The notes below the pieces were generated by a model. It made no database searches, had not been told where the DNA came from, and saw only the letters and a list, made by a program, of their open reading frames with translations. Shown piece after piece: positions 9,913 through 19,691 of a stretch of 28,869 nucleotides of DNA. Each line of letters starts with the position of its first letter. Position 1 is the stretch's first letter. The position numbers were made by a program, and so were the translations under genes. The DNA is from Tubiluchus corallicola (taxonomy: Eukaryota; Priapulida; Priapulimorpha; Priapulimorphida; Tubiluchidae): the NCBI GenBank assembly GCA_030141605.1, contig JAQGDQ010001697.1, forward strand, positions 1-28,869. The letters run 5' to 3'.

Positions 9913-10480
9913 AGTATTGTAGAGGGCCCTACACCTGACCCGACACAGGTGCCTCCGTAACAATATTATTATTATTATTGTATTATTATTATATTATTAT
10001 AATTATATAATTATTATTATTATATTATTATTATATATTATTATTTTATTATTATTATTATACATAGACTTTCGCACCTGAACATCACATATTTTGCCAA
10101 GCTTGTCACATGACTAAATGTTGCAAAGTCAAATTTGTTCCTATTTTACAAACACAGCTTGGTCCTATTGTTCATAAAAATCACTTGCTAGCCCCGATTC
10201 AATAACATGAAAATGTAAAAACTTCAAATGCTCTTTACTGTCAAATCAGCCTCTTCAAATTTTTACGATGATAAGCATCACTTTGTAAAACTTCCGCTGG
10301 TGAGCCTATTTCTTTTTTCGTGAAAAAATTCAAACTGTTTTCTAGATTGTTTGATGTGCACGTGATTTTTGGTTTGGAAATTATTCATTGATCTGTGATT
10401 TAGATTTTCATTTTATTGTATTATAAGTAAATATTCTTAAATGTTTTCTGGCATATATATTAATTAAACATAAATAAATT
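9913..10480 (+). other. Probable 3'UTR of the pentraxin-like gene
   Basis: Downstream of TGA 9910-9912 there is an imperfect (ATT)n stretch at 9963-10063 and AT-rich DNA. The first canonical poly-A signal I find is AATAAA at 10473-10478. The UTR end is not proven. Confidence 0.4.
9963..10063. repeat. Imperfect (ATT)n microsatellite
   Basis: Interrupted att/tta repeats about 50 bp after the stop codon. Confidence 0.9.
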
Positions 10481-10643
10481 ATATTTGCTTAAAACCACTA
10501 CATTCGTTAAGCTTTTTGTGTCATTTTTTCAAGTTTTTTGTCCTGTAGAGATTATTATAATATTTATACCAATGGCATCTTGGTAGGCCTTCGTACCTGA
10601 ACATCACATATTTTGCCCAAGCTTGTTAGCTGATTAAATGTTG
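10068..10643. repeat. Direct repeat pair of about 57 bp
   Basis: Sequences around cacctgaacatcacatattt recur at about 10068-10125 and 10586-10643. Both copies continue through tttgcc(c)aagcttgt to gattaaatgttg or gactaaatgttg. They are about 518 bp apart, in the same orientation. Confidence 0.75.
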
Positions 10644-11448
10644 GTATGAAAGGGTTCTAACTGAGAGTCTAGGTTTACATTACAATGCGCTAATACAATA
10701 ATGTATGTCTGTATAACATTAGATAACAGTACTTAGGCTGGTATCTGTATATAAACAAGTTAATTTATCGGGATTTACAGCCTAATTATTAAACTTTGTT
10801 GTAACATACAAAAATAGTAAGTGCACTTTTTAATTAGCATGAAATCAGACGCAAATAACATGTTGTCATTATGTCTGACACAATTTACAAAGGAAAAATC
10901 ACCTTTACATAAGCACTGAGTGAAACCTGCTAACATGATAGCAATTAGAGTTGCTATACTTAATTAAGAATGAAAGAGATGCTATTCAGCTCATAATGCA
11001 AAAATTACTTTACAAAAGTGAAATTAGTTCCCATTCATTAACTGAGGATGTCAAATTTTTGCTCATTGTTACTCAAGCAATTTAGGAATTCTTCTCGTAG
11101 TTTGTGATTTTGTTGGGAAGCGTTTCGCTAACCAGGACGGTAACAATATTTAATTAATAAATCATAACTTTTCCTGACTCCTGAGCTAGTCTAAGTACGT
11201 GCCTGCAGCAGTCATGGGCATGCATTGCAGATGGCGTGGCAGATGTGTCTGGAAGCTTGGGATGTTTTAGAACGAATGAGCAAGCAAACGACGACGATGA
11301 AAGATATAAGAAGGATTCAGTAATAAAGTGTAATAAGCGAGTGCTTGTGCAACTAGCAAAATCACGTGAAAGTCGTGATCAGTTCATTCTTCCACCAATG
11401 ACGTTTATCGAGTGAGGAAAACCAGCACATTGTTCATTTCCGTCAAAA
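10644..11448. other. Intergenic DNA, no gene seen
   Basis: AT-rich to mixed sequence with no open frame or domain. The part from about 11190 is less AT-rich and could be old repeat, but I cannot classify it. Confidence 0.4.
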
Positions 11449-11602
11449 GTATTGTACTACTGGGCTGTGGTGAAATGAAATGTAATGCTGGCAGAATACA
11501 GTAGACATCTCAGGTGTGCATGTGAACGTGGCTTTATCTAGCACAGACTCGTATTCTGACCTTGTGTTAGCAAAAGCCACTAGTCACGTGCACACCTGAG
11601 CT

Positions 11603-11609
11603 TATAAAA
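11603..11609 (+). promoter_or_regulatory. LTR TATA box
   Basis: TATAAAA preceded by GAGCT and followed by AGGGAAGG, 150 bp into the LTR. It would drive transcription from the U3/R border. Confidence 0.6.
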
Positions 11610-11744
11610 AGGGAAGGTTTGCTGTAGACCCTTGTCAGTGGTCGTGTCTTTCATTGCAGCTCTGTTCACATTTCACAGGCTTTGCCGCAAACTCCGTTCT
11701 TCTGGGTAAGCTGTTTGTTCCTCATTGGGGGTGTGATATTTAGT

Positions 11745-11750
11745 AATAAA
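11745..11750 (+). terminator. LTR polyadenylation signal AATAAA
   Basis: Canonical signal about 140 bp after the LTR TATA box, fitting the R/U5 boundary. Confidence 0.55.
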
Positions 11751-11883
11751 TTGTCATTTTGACTCTATTATTCGGGTTTTGTTTTGGTTAAGGCGTTGAA
11801 GGACTTAATTGGGACATGCCGCACGGTGTGGGCCGCGGTGCCATCCGTCCTGCCTCCGTTATGAGCGGACAGTAGTCCAGTAT

Positions 11884-14040
11884 GATAAGTTTTTATACAA
11901 AAAAGTTAGAATGCCAACTTCGTGACATTGGGTGAGCTGCAGAAGTTTGAATTAGTTTAATTAAGCTGAGCACGCTTATGAGAAGCCACGAAGTTCACCA
12001 GTTACATCATAATCTTCAAGTGAGCTGCAGCTACCACTGCACCTGAAAATTTTCTATGCATTATAAATTATGAACTACAGTGTAAGTTAAAATAAGCTTT
12101 ACAAGCAGTTTTTTTTTTCAAAATTCTTTTTGTATTAACAAATAACTAATGTAAGTAACTACCACGTAGAAGGGTTATTATTTATCTGGAGTTTATTTTA
12201 TCTGGTCGTTATGTCTGAACTGCAGCTGAGGGCAACTCAATTCAGGTAAATCAACCACTATATATAATTACAGGTGTGACAATTGTCATTACAAGTCGGG
12301 AAAGACAACTGGCTTTGATATGTTATAAAATATGTTATAAAATGTTATAAAAATAAATAAAATAAAAAATAAAAGTAGTTATTTCATAGAAAAAATTATC
12401 ACAAAATATACACAACAAAATTAATAAAAACTTAAGACAAAGTTTTGTACAACAATTTTTATTTTTGCTACAACACTTTTTATCATTATTACTATGAATA
12501 AAATATTTTCACAGTCATATCTAACTAAGCTGAGATAATCTACGTTGAAGTTGAGGTGCAGGCTGCACACTGAAAAACAATCTTGAGAAAATCGCTGTTA
12601 AAATTAGCCATTGTTTTTTGTCGTGTTTCTACAAAACACTTAGCAACCGTACGAAATTTTGGTCGCTATGGACTTTCAACAGCACATTGAAGTTATGTTT
12701 AAATCCAGTAGATGGCTCTTCCTGATGAAGATCTGGGCAGCAGCAGAAAACTCGAAGCAAAATAACCATTTCAACGAGCTACTATCAAAGTTTGAAAATA
12801 CAAGTTTTTTACAATTGCAGTACTAGTTTTTAGACAGAGAAGTTGATACGTGGTTATAAAATAAGACTTTTTAGTATTTTTCACACTTTCCTGATGATTT
12901 GATGCTAGTATATGAAAGTCCATGATATTAATTTTAGCATTTGTTTTTATAGAAAACAAAACTTTGACATTATGTGAATAACTAGAAAAGCTTAATTTCG
13001 CTGTGCAAGCACAAATATTACACACGTTTTACATTTGGAGTATTGGCAGCCAGACATTTAAGAACAATCATAATAAAATTTTGTATAAGCGATGATGCAG
13101 TGCGATTACGGTTTACTTACTTTGAATAAACTAAAAAGTTTTCTCTGGATAGGTCTCTCTGAGAGTTCTCGCAACGTATAATGGATTTTGTCTGTGTTGC
13201 GGAGATCTGGAATATTCTATAAGATAGTAGAACAATATTCTTACCTTGTAGAAGATTCGAGAGCTTTCTATACGCGATGTGCGTAGACGTTTCCAGATTG
13301 TTCATTTGCACTGATATATAAGGCTCAGCTGGCTGCTCGAGTTTATTCTCGTATTCTCAGATTCTCAGATACGCTTTCTCGCTTTCACATTTCCAGATTA
13401 TCACATTTACTGTAAACATTTCGCGTTCCTTCATACTTTTGTGTAGTAGAATTGTCGTACTATAAATTTCAATTCTCCCGCGACACTCACCGCGCCATTA
13501 AGTGACGTCACCTACACAAATGTAAATCAGGGGAAAAAAGGAAACGTTGACTTATGTCCCAAAAAACTTTCCATGCAAATCTATATTACGTAACATTTCG
13601 TTTACCTGCTGGAAAAACTTATGTAACTAGAAATAATAATTGGTAAAATGTCGTTGACTCACCTCTATGGTGCAACGCTCACTAACCCAAAAAGTAGTTC
13701 TAATCTTATTGACAAGATGCAGTAATTTTAAATTTTATTTAGTTAGTGACGTGTGCGCTATGAATGCCTGATTATTTTGCAAAGTCCACACAATGGTATC
13801 TAAACTTGTTTCAAATGACCTATGATCATAAGGGCTGCGTCTAACGGTCATTGCGGGAGTTTAAATTTACATGTTTTATACAGCGTTATTGCGGACGCCA
13901 GGCTAATATGCAAAAAGGCAGCATGTAAGTGGTATAAAATTTCAAAAGGAATTTTTTAAGTTTTATGTAAGTGTAGAGCTTGTGCTTTAAGATTCGGAGT
14001 AAAAATATCTCAAATGTTAGTTATATAGATTCTCTATTGA
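11884..14040. other. Intergenic DNA, no gene seen
   Basis: AT-rich throughout. Short open frames at 12771-13025 and 13117-13311 on the minus strand show no domain and no splice context. A ctgatgaagatctgggcagc at about 12722 recalls retroelement tails but lacks the rest of such a motif. Confidence 0.4.
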
Positions 14041-14091
14041 AGAAATTAGCCAGGGCTCATCTCTATCTCTCTGGAAAACTGCAACGGTGCT

Positions 14092-14235
14092 ACAAGAATT
14101 ACTTTCCCCCCCTCTCTCTCTCTTTCTTTCTTTTCACGACTGCTACACTGCTACGCTGCTACAACAGTTACCCTCCCCCTCTCTCTCTGTTTCTCTTTCT
14201 CTCTCGCAACCACTGCTACACTGCTACACTACACA
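14092..14235. repeat. Tandem duplication with (CT)n cores
   Basis: Two units each have a tgctaca-like segment followed by ttaccctcccc or tttcccccc and a ctctctct run. Further gctacactgctac repeats lie between and after them. Confidence 0.65.
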
Positions 14236-14604
14236 AGTAAAACTTGCGCTTTTGTATCATTATGCCGTTTGTTACTCGAATGATATTTCTGCACAGTAAA
14301 AGTTCGTTTTGCATCCATTTGTTCGACAATGACAAATCAAACTATAAAATGGAACATTAATTTTTTACCTGCTTTTAAGTAATATAATGCTCCCAAGGAC
14401 CAGATCTTTTCGAAGCATTTACCAAAATAAAAAAGATTTTAGCGTCATAGCTTCCCTGTGTTGTTTATTTCTGACTGGTAGAAGCCATCTTTAGTAAAAT
14501 TAACAAGTACATCTGGGACAATTTAATACAACACAATACGAGGTCAAGCATTTGTATTTGGTTAACAGATATAAAATACTTTCTTGCAACATACATTTCA
14601 CTTT

Positions 14605-14607
14605 AGA

Positions 14608-14639
<32 letters not shown>

Positions 14640-14699
14640 AAAAAAAAAAAAAAAAAAAAAAGCAAAACAAAAGAGAGAGAAAGATAAAGAGATAAAGAG

Positions 14700-14760
<61 letters not shown>

Positions 14761-14864
14761 GAGAGATGGAGGAGAGAGAGAGAGAGAGAGAGGGGGGAGA
14801 GGGAGGGAGAGAGAGAAAGATGGAAAAAGAAAGAGAGAGAAAGAGAGAGAAGAGAGAGAGAGAG
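14605..14864. repeat. (GA)n/(A)n/(GA)n microsatellite
   Basis: About 260 bp of GA repeats interrupted by a run of about 23 A at 14639-14661 and by short G-rich steps. The Arg-Glu-rich plus-strand and Leu-Ser-rich minus-strand open frames across it are artefacts. Confidence 0.95.
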
Positions 14865-15039
14865 TCTAGCTTTCAAGACACAAGATTGCGCAGTACACAA
14901 TTTATTACACCAAAGTGCCTTCCATACTCATATATGAAATGCAAAATGTATTGGTGGAAATTTGGAAAATTTTTACGAAAATTATTAATACAGCAGTTTT
15001 TAGTATTTTTTCATCATATTTTTAATAACATCTTTTCAG

Positions 15040-15296
15040 AAAATCGATTATATTGTGATTGCAATATGAGCTGGATGAAATCCGTACAATAGAATGTGTC
15101 TCTTGTTGACTGTCTGAGACCGCCTGTGAAAAATGTCTCCCTCAATTCATTTAGAAAACTGTGTGAAGTTTTAGCAAACGATATATGCAAAACGTCCTTT
15201 AGCCCATATGCCAAAGAGTGTGAAGCTCAACAAGTCTGCTGTAGATGGGATCTTGTCTTCATGATGATACTGTACAGCTTAACAAATCAGCTGTAG
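15040..15296 (+). pseudogene. Relic LRR C-terminal cap (LRRCT) exon with an in-frame TAG
   Basis: A strong acceptor, tcttttcag (to 15039), is followed in phase 1 by ENRLYCDCNMSWMKSVQ, a TAG at 15090-15092, then, in the same frame, NVSLVDCLRPPVKNVSLNSF and RKLC. This is the LRRCT pattern. Cysteine spacing counted across the stop is C-x1-C-x16-C-x16-C, against C-x1-C-x16-C-x15-C in the LRRCT of the exon at 27945. The entry phase is also the same. After the cap it reads on to TAG 15294-15296 with no LRR. A 52-bp duplication overlaps its end. I found no matching upstream LRR exon. I read it as a decayed paralogue of the downstream LRR gene. Confidence 0.68.
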
Positions 15297-15335
15297 ATGG
15301 GATCTTGTCTTCATGATGACACTGGCTGGCTGTTC
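15238..15335. repeat. 52-bp tandem duplication
   Basis: gctgtagatgggatcttgtc occurs at 15238 and 15290, and both copies continue into ttcatgatga. Confidence 0.85.
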
Positions 15336-16280
15336 ACGTTTGTTTGCTTTGTCTTAGAGTTTGAATTAGAATCAGTAAATTAAGATCATTTAATTTGGCT
15401 GTTATACAATAATGTGGCAAATCCTGTAGGTCTAAAATTCTATATTTTGTTTTGAATAATTAGAAAAGTTCTAGAAAAACAAACTTTTTTATCTTTTTAC
15501 ATCAAATATGTTGAAAGTGTTTTAGATCTTTCGGTTCTTTCTTCAATTTGGAATCAAGCTCAGCTGTGCCTCGATTTGTCAAATTATAAATTATAAAATG
15601 TAATTGTGGAAGTTGGAATTGTACATGGTAATTAGGTGCTGCCATCTATGGGCTAGTCCTGTTACATTCTACTAGCTGACCTACCCTCATTATAATTGTA
15701 TGGTCCAGGGAATGCACACCGGTCCTCTCCCTAGTTGAAATTAATGGTTGTTGTGAAGCCTGTGCAAGTCTGGATAGGTCACCTATACCTGTAATTACTG
15801 ACTGTTTTTGCTTTCTAGTCACTCTCACTCTCAGTGTTCAGTGCAGCAGTTGTGCTACTCTTGTTTCTGAAGTTTTAATAAACACTTTTCTGTTGAGTGC
15901 AGTGCAAATATGTATTGTAGATTTTTATTCCTATTCATACTTCTCTGTGCCTAAACTCAATCATAACAAAGTGAGTGAACAACAACTTCAAAATGACTTT
16001 CACAGTAATATAAATATAATGTGTAAATTATTATATATTACAAATTATATAATAGCCATAAGATTGTGGTATAATTTTAAGATACAAAAAAAATTGACAT
16101 AACATACAGTACATATTGTACTGTATTGTGGATGTAGAACAAGATGTAGCAAGGATTTCTGATACATTTTCTTGTATGCTTCTATTTGCTATCCATTTTT
16201 TGTGGCTTAACAAAACCCACAACTCAATTATCTGATTGTAACTGGAGTTGAGAACAACAGCAAAATCATTCTTTTATCTT
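15336..16280. other. Intergenic DNA, possible LTR-like or 3'UTR-like stretch
   Basis: No gene recognised. A less AT-rich part at 15640-15900 ends with AATAAA at 15877-15882. It could be a decayed LTR or an old 3'UTR, but I found no matching terminal repeats or target duplication. Confidence 0.35.
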
Positions 16281-16282
16281 CC

Positions 16283-16460
16283 TCATAAGTCATAAGTCAT
16301 TTATTTCACCTTACACATTTACAATAGTTTCATGTACAATATCTAGAGAAAGGGCCTACAGTGGACATAATACAAATAAGAAATACTGCACAGGAAAAGC
16401 CTCAAACACTGTTCACTTATACACGAAGGTAAATGTGTTGCGGGCAATCAAAAAGCAGGG
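16283..16460 (-). mobile_element. LINE- or SINE-like 3' tail, minus strand
   Basis: Read on the minus strand this gives a short conserved-looking 3' region ending gtgaaataaatgacttatga followed by cttatga, that is AATAAA plus a tandem of a 7-bp unit. This is the usual ending of CR1/L2-type elements. No coding part is seen. Confidence 0.42.
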
Positions 16461-16714
16461 CTTGTTAGATTGTCCCACACAGTGATAGAAAAAAAAGTAA
16501 TGGAGATAATCTGAAAACTTAAAGTGAATCGTATGATAAAAACATTTAGTGCTTAAAATGGAATGATGTAATGAATGAAGCTCACATATGAGATGATATA
16601 AAAGATAGAAAGACTATTATTTGTTAATAGTATGTAAAATTAAAATAGCTTGATTAAGTCCTATTACTTCCTATTACTTTATTAAAAATCTTGTTACCTA
16701 TACATGCTGCTACT

Positions 16715-17040
16715 TACAAGAAAAAGAAATACACACACTCGCAGCTCATGCTTGAGCACAGCTGTAATTTTAAATTTGAATTTTTATCTTAAGACTTGCC
16801 TAGGTTTAGTACAACACACTGAATATCTTACAGTTGTACTTCAATTTTCGCATTCGCAAACACGTGCAGCACGCTCGAGGAATGTTTTTGAAGTTGAAAA
16901 CTAAAATGTTAGTTTCTGATGTCATCAATAATTGGGCTCGCGCGCCGTTAATTAAGTTTTCAATCAATGATTTAATTATCAGAAAGGATTTTGCTGTATT
17001 ATTAAAATGTATACTTTTACCGTACTTGAAAATGGGGTAA
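16715..17040 (+). repeat. Dispersed repeat family, copy 3
   Basis: It matches the middle and end of copies 1 and 2: aatttgaatttttatctta, ttgtacttcaattttcgc, cgcaaacacgtgcagcacgc, gatgtcat, taattatcagaaa and cttgaaaatgggg. It lacks the 5' third of the element. Confidence 0.72.
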
Positions 17041-17405
17041 AATATTAGCGGGACGACTAGTATTTCAGCATAGTAAAAATAATACCAAACACTAAAGCAC
17101 AAACCAAACAATGCTAAAATACACACGCAATGCAAAACACAAATCGAGCAATAATAAGGACATGTTCTAGAAACATACTACTAATGAAATATGAAAAAGC
17201 CTTGCTAGTCAACTCTTACAAATGCTATACACCTTGTAAAGCTTAAACGTGTCCAATAAAAGAAGTATGCACAAATTTTTATAAAAAAAGTATAGAAAAT
17301 GATAAGTAAACGATGTTGTCTACTCAGTCCATTGCAAATTGTCTGTTCTTGGGGCACTCTCCACATGATCTTTTTTTAATACCGATCTAAATGATAACTT
17401 ACTTT
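17041..17405. other. Intergenic AT-rich DNA
   Basis: Nothing recognised. Confidence 0.4.
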
Positions 17406-17411
17406 AGTAAT

Positions 17412-17680
17412 ACTATTGGTTGGTTGGTTGGCATCCTTGTCTCGGAATACAATGGAGTGTGTGCCAAGAGAGTCAGTTATTGATCACATTGATGGAGCTG
17501 CAGCGTCAACTGTGGCTGAGCAGTCGGATCTTTGAACGTCTCCGGGGCGCACGCCTGGGCAAGGTGTATGAAGATCCTGAGTTGCCCAGACAACAGGAAG
17601 CCCCTCTCTTCCTCCCTGGTGTAGTCCAAAGGAAAGCGGAGTGATACGTTTGGCACCAGGTTGGCTGCAGGAGTAATACT
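17412..17680. repeat. GC-rich block, probably an unclassified transposon fragment
   Basis: It starts with three ttgg repeats and is clearly richer in G and C than the DNA around it. The plus strand is open over 17420-17644 (74 codons, GTG start only) and the minus strand over 17506-17724. Neither shows a known domain. The base composition and its position close to a LINE fragment suggest an inserted repeat rather than a host exon. Confidence 0.4.
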
Positions 17681-18014
17681 ATTAGAAGTGTGTAATTGCT
17701 GACTTTTTCCACATTACTAAGCATATGTATGAGAGATGTAGAGTTGGCTTGGCTATAGTCCTACACTCTCCATCTGCCCACAGGTGAGCTTCTTACAATG
17801 TGACAGGTTTAAAATCTATTAGGTAACGTGGATTTTTTACTTCCGTTACCCACTTTAATGTGCTTATTTGTCTTTATCTAATATTTCATGGACGGATTTC
17901 CGACTTCAAACAACCCTATGTTTTTAAGGTTTTTTATTTGTCTATACTACATTAGGCGTGAGTTTTCCTGGAAGTTGGCATATCCGTATCTCACTAATGT
18001 CCTTACCTTAGACC

Positions 18015-18345
18015 TTAGTCCTTCCTGTCCACAGATGCACATTGGGCAGACAGCATTTTCCACTGGGTTCTATCGGCAGTTTCTCTTTCGATGTTCTCCC
18101 AACGTCTGTTCATAGCCTGAAAGTCTTCTTTGAAAGATCTGTGCCACGTTGTTTTTGGCCGACCTCTTTTCCTTTTTCCACCAGGTGGTTCCCAGCGTAA
18201 CACTATTTTGGAGTGGCGTTGTTCTGGTAGGTGGAGAATATGTCCAGCCAATCTCAGCCTTCTCTCTGCGACTATTTCCTGCAACCGCCTTGACTGCGCC
18301 TGCTGTAGGACTTCCACATTGGTAACACTTACTGGTTTAAGTGCT
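18015..18345 (-). mobile_element. Non-LTR retrotransposon (LINE) fragment, C-terminal end of the reverse transcriptase ORF
   Basis: The minus-strand reading frame has the C-terminal signature of many LINE polyproteins: VTNVEVLQQAQSRRLQ, then RRLRLAGHILHLP, then GKRKRGRPKTTW followed by HRSFKEDFQ, then a Trp-containing end, DRTQWKMLSAQC, before the stop at 18015-18017. The RRLRxxGHxL and GKRxRGRPxxTW motifs are diagnostic. The frame continues upstream to about 18380 with decaying similarity. The catalytic reverse transcriptase and endonuclease parts are absent, so it is 5'-truncated and dead. The clade cannot be set from this piece. Confidence 0.82.
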
Positions 18346-18380
18346 TTAAAGCTGCTCCAATAAAGTAACTTTCTGCTGTG

Positions 18381-19045
18381 TGATTTGTAATTTATTTATG
18401 AATTACTATTTTACATGACAACTAAAAAATAAAAGGTTTTTGCAAATAAATGAACAAGTTCTTAGTAAAGCTTAAGAAAAAAGTTATGGTGTTCCTAAAA
18501 AAAACTTTAGCACTTCTGGATGTAAACGCTTTCTTTATGCTCTCTATAATTTTAGGTGATTTATTTAGGTACAGTGTTTCTATTCATTGTCAATGAATCA
18601 ATGTTTCAATGTCTAATTCATTCTGTAAATGCATTTAAAACATTATCTAACCATAACAAAGATAAGGTCATTGTAAAAACTTAAAAATGGTAAAGTTTTG
18701 GATATGTTCTCAAACTGCATTAAAATTTGGCATACTGATTTTAACCCAGTTTTTAATTAATAGGTCCAGTTTGATTTTTGTGGCAGGCTTGCAAACAGGA
18801 ACCCAACCAATACAGAATTATTTACTACCAACGAAATATTGAAAAAATGGAACAAAGGGTTGCCACATTGAAAATAAATTTTTAATTCATAATTGTAAAT
18901 TCTTTGCAAAAACAACAGGAGAAAATTTTTTGCATTGTTCTAAGACAATTACTATTACTGAAATAGAGCAAAAGTTCCAAAGCGTTTTAGAAAGTCGTTT
19001 CTTTGAACAATTCAAAATTTTTTCAAAAGTTTGTTGTAGTCAACC
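18381..19045. other. AT-rich DNA upstream of the LRR gene
   Basis: No gene or repeat recognised. agtttgttgtag at 19028-19039, 6 bp before the ATG, could be the acceptor of a non-coding 5' exon. I see no clear TATA box. Confidence 0.4.
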
Positions 19046-19691
19046 ATGTTCAATAATAATTTTTTGTTTACTGCATTGATATTTGGATATTTCGTTGTTA
19101 TTACATTTAAATCAATTCAGCAGACACACGGAGTACATATGACCGTGCATGGATGTGGAGCTGAATGGTGGAGACGAAACTGTACTTTTGTTGTAATTGC
19201 TGAGGGCTACAAATCCGGCAAACACTTCTGCGAAGTTTTGTGTGGTATAAAAGAGCCACTTGATAAAATAGCACTTGGTGAAGTAGTTGGTGCATTGAAA
19301 AATAAGTTATTAGAAATCACAATTTTTAACTACGATGATCCGACTTTACCTGATTACTTTCTAGACGAAAAAAAAGTAACTGTTTTGCAGATTAAAGAGT
19401 CTAAGAAACTCGAAACTATTGACAGTGATGCTTTCTATGGAGATGTTGACCATATAATATTGGAGGACAATTATGAACTAAAAACGATACATCCAAAAGC
19501 TTTTTCAAGATTAGACAACCTAACCATGTTGAAAATCCAGAATTCGTTAAAACTGGACATAACAAGCTTAGACTTTTCATCAAACCCAAAGATCTCAATG
19601 TTTGCGATAGTATCAACAGCTACAAATTATTTAACAAGGCCAATCTTTCCCCCAAATCTTCCAGCAGAGAAAATATCCTTCTATATTGGGG
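19046..19691 (+). CDS. LRR gene exon 1: signal peptide, N-cap, LRR block 1
   Basis: The ATG has an A at -3 within caaccATG. It encodes a hydrophobic leader (FLFTALIFGYFVVITF), the four-cysteine cap C-x8-C-x15-C-x3-C-G, then repeats such as VTVLQIKESKKLETIDSDAF. The donor gtaagt at 19692 leaves phase 1. The reading frame runs on into the intron for another 49 nt, which is not coding. Confidence 0.83.

Larger units (their letters stand above)
11453..11879 (+). mobile_element. Solo LTR of a retrotransposon (Ty3/Gypsy-like)
   Basis: 427 bp starting TGTACTACTG and ending CAGTAGTCCA: terminal inverted repeats matching at 9 of 10 positions, with TG...CA ends. It is flanked by the 4-bp direct repeat GTAT (11449-11452 and 11880-11883), a target-site duplication. 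Inside lie a TATA box (11603-11609) and an AATAAA (11745-11750), in the order U3-R-U5. No primer-binding site follows and no polypurine tract precedes it, so it is a solo LTR left by recombination. Assignment to Ty3/Gypsy rests on general layout only. Confidence 0.82.

Noticed and set aside
12718-12760. Second hammerhead-like motif (ctgatgaagatctgggcagc)
   Set aside because: It lacks a clean CGAAAC and a closing stem I.
12771-13311. Two minus-strand open frames of 84 and 64 codons
   Set aside because: No domain, no splice context, and AT-rich composition like the flanks.
14584-14937. Arg-Glu-rich open frame
   Set aside because: It is a translation of the GA microsatellite, with a matching Leu-Ser-rich artefact on the other strand.
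15646-15900. Second LTR ending near the AATAAA at 15877
   Set aside because: I tried several TG...CA ends but none gave both inverted termini and a target duplication.
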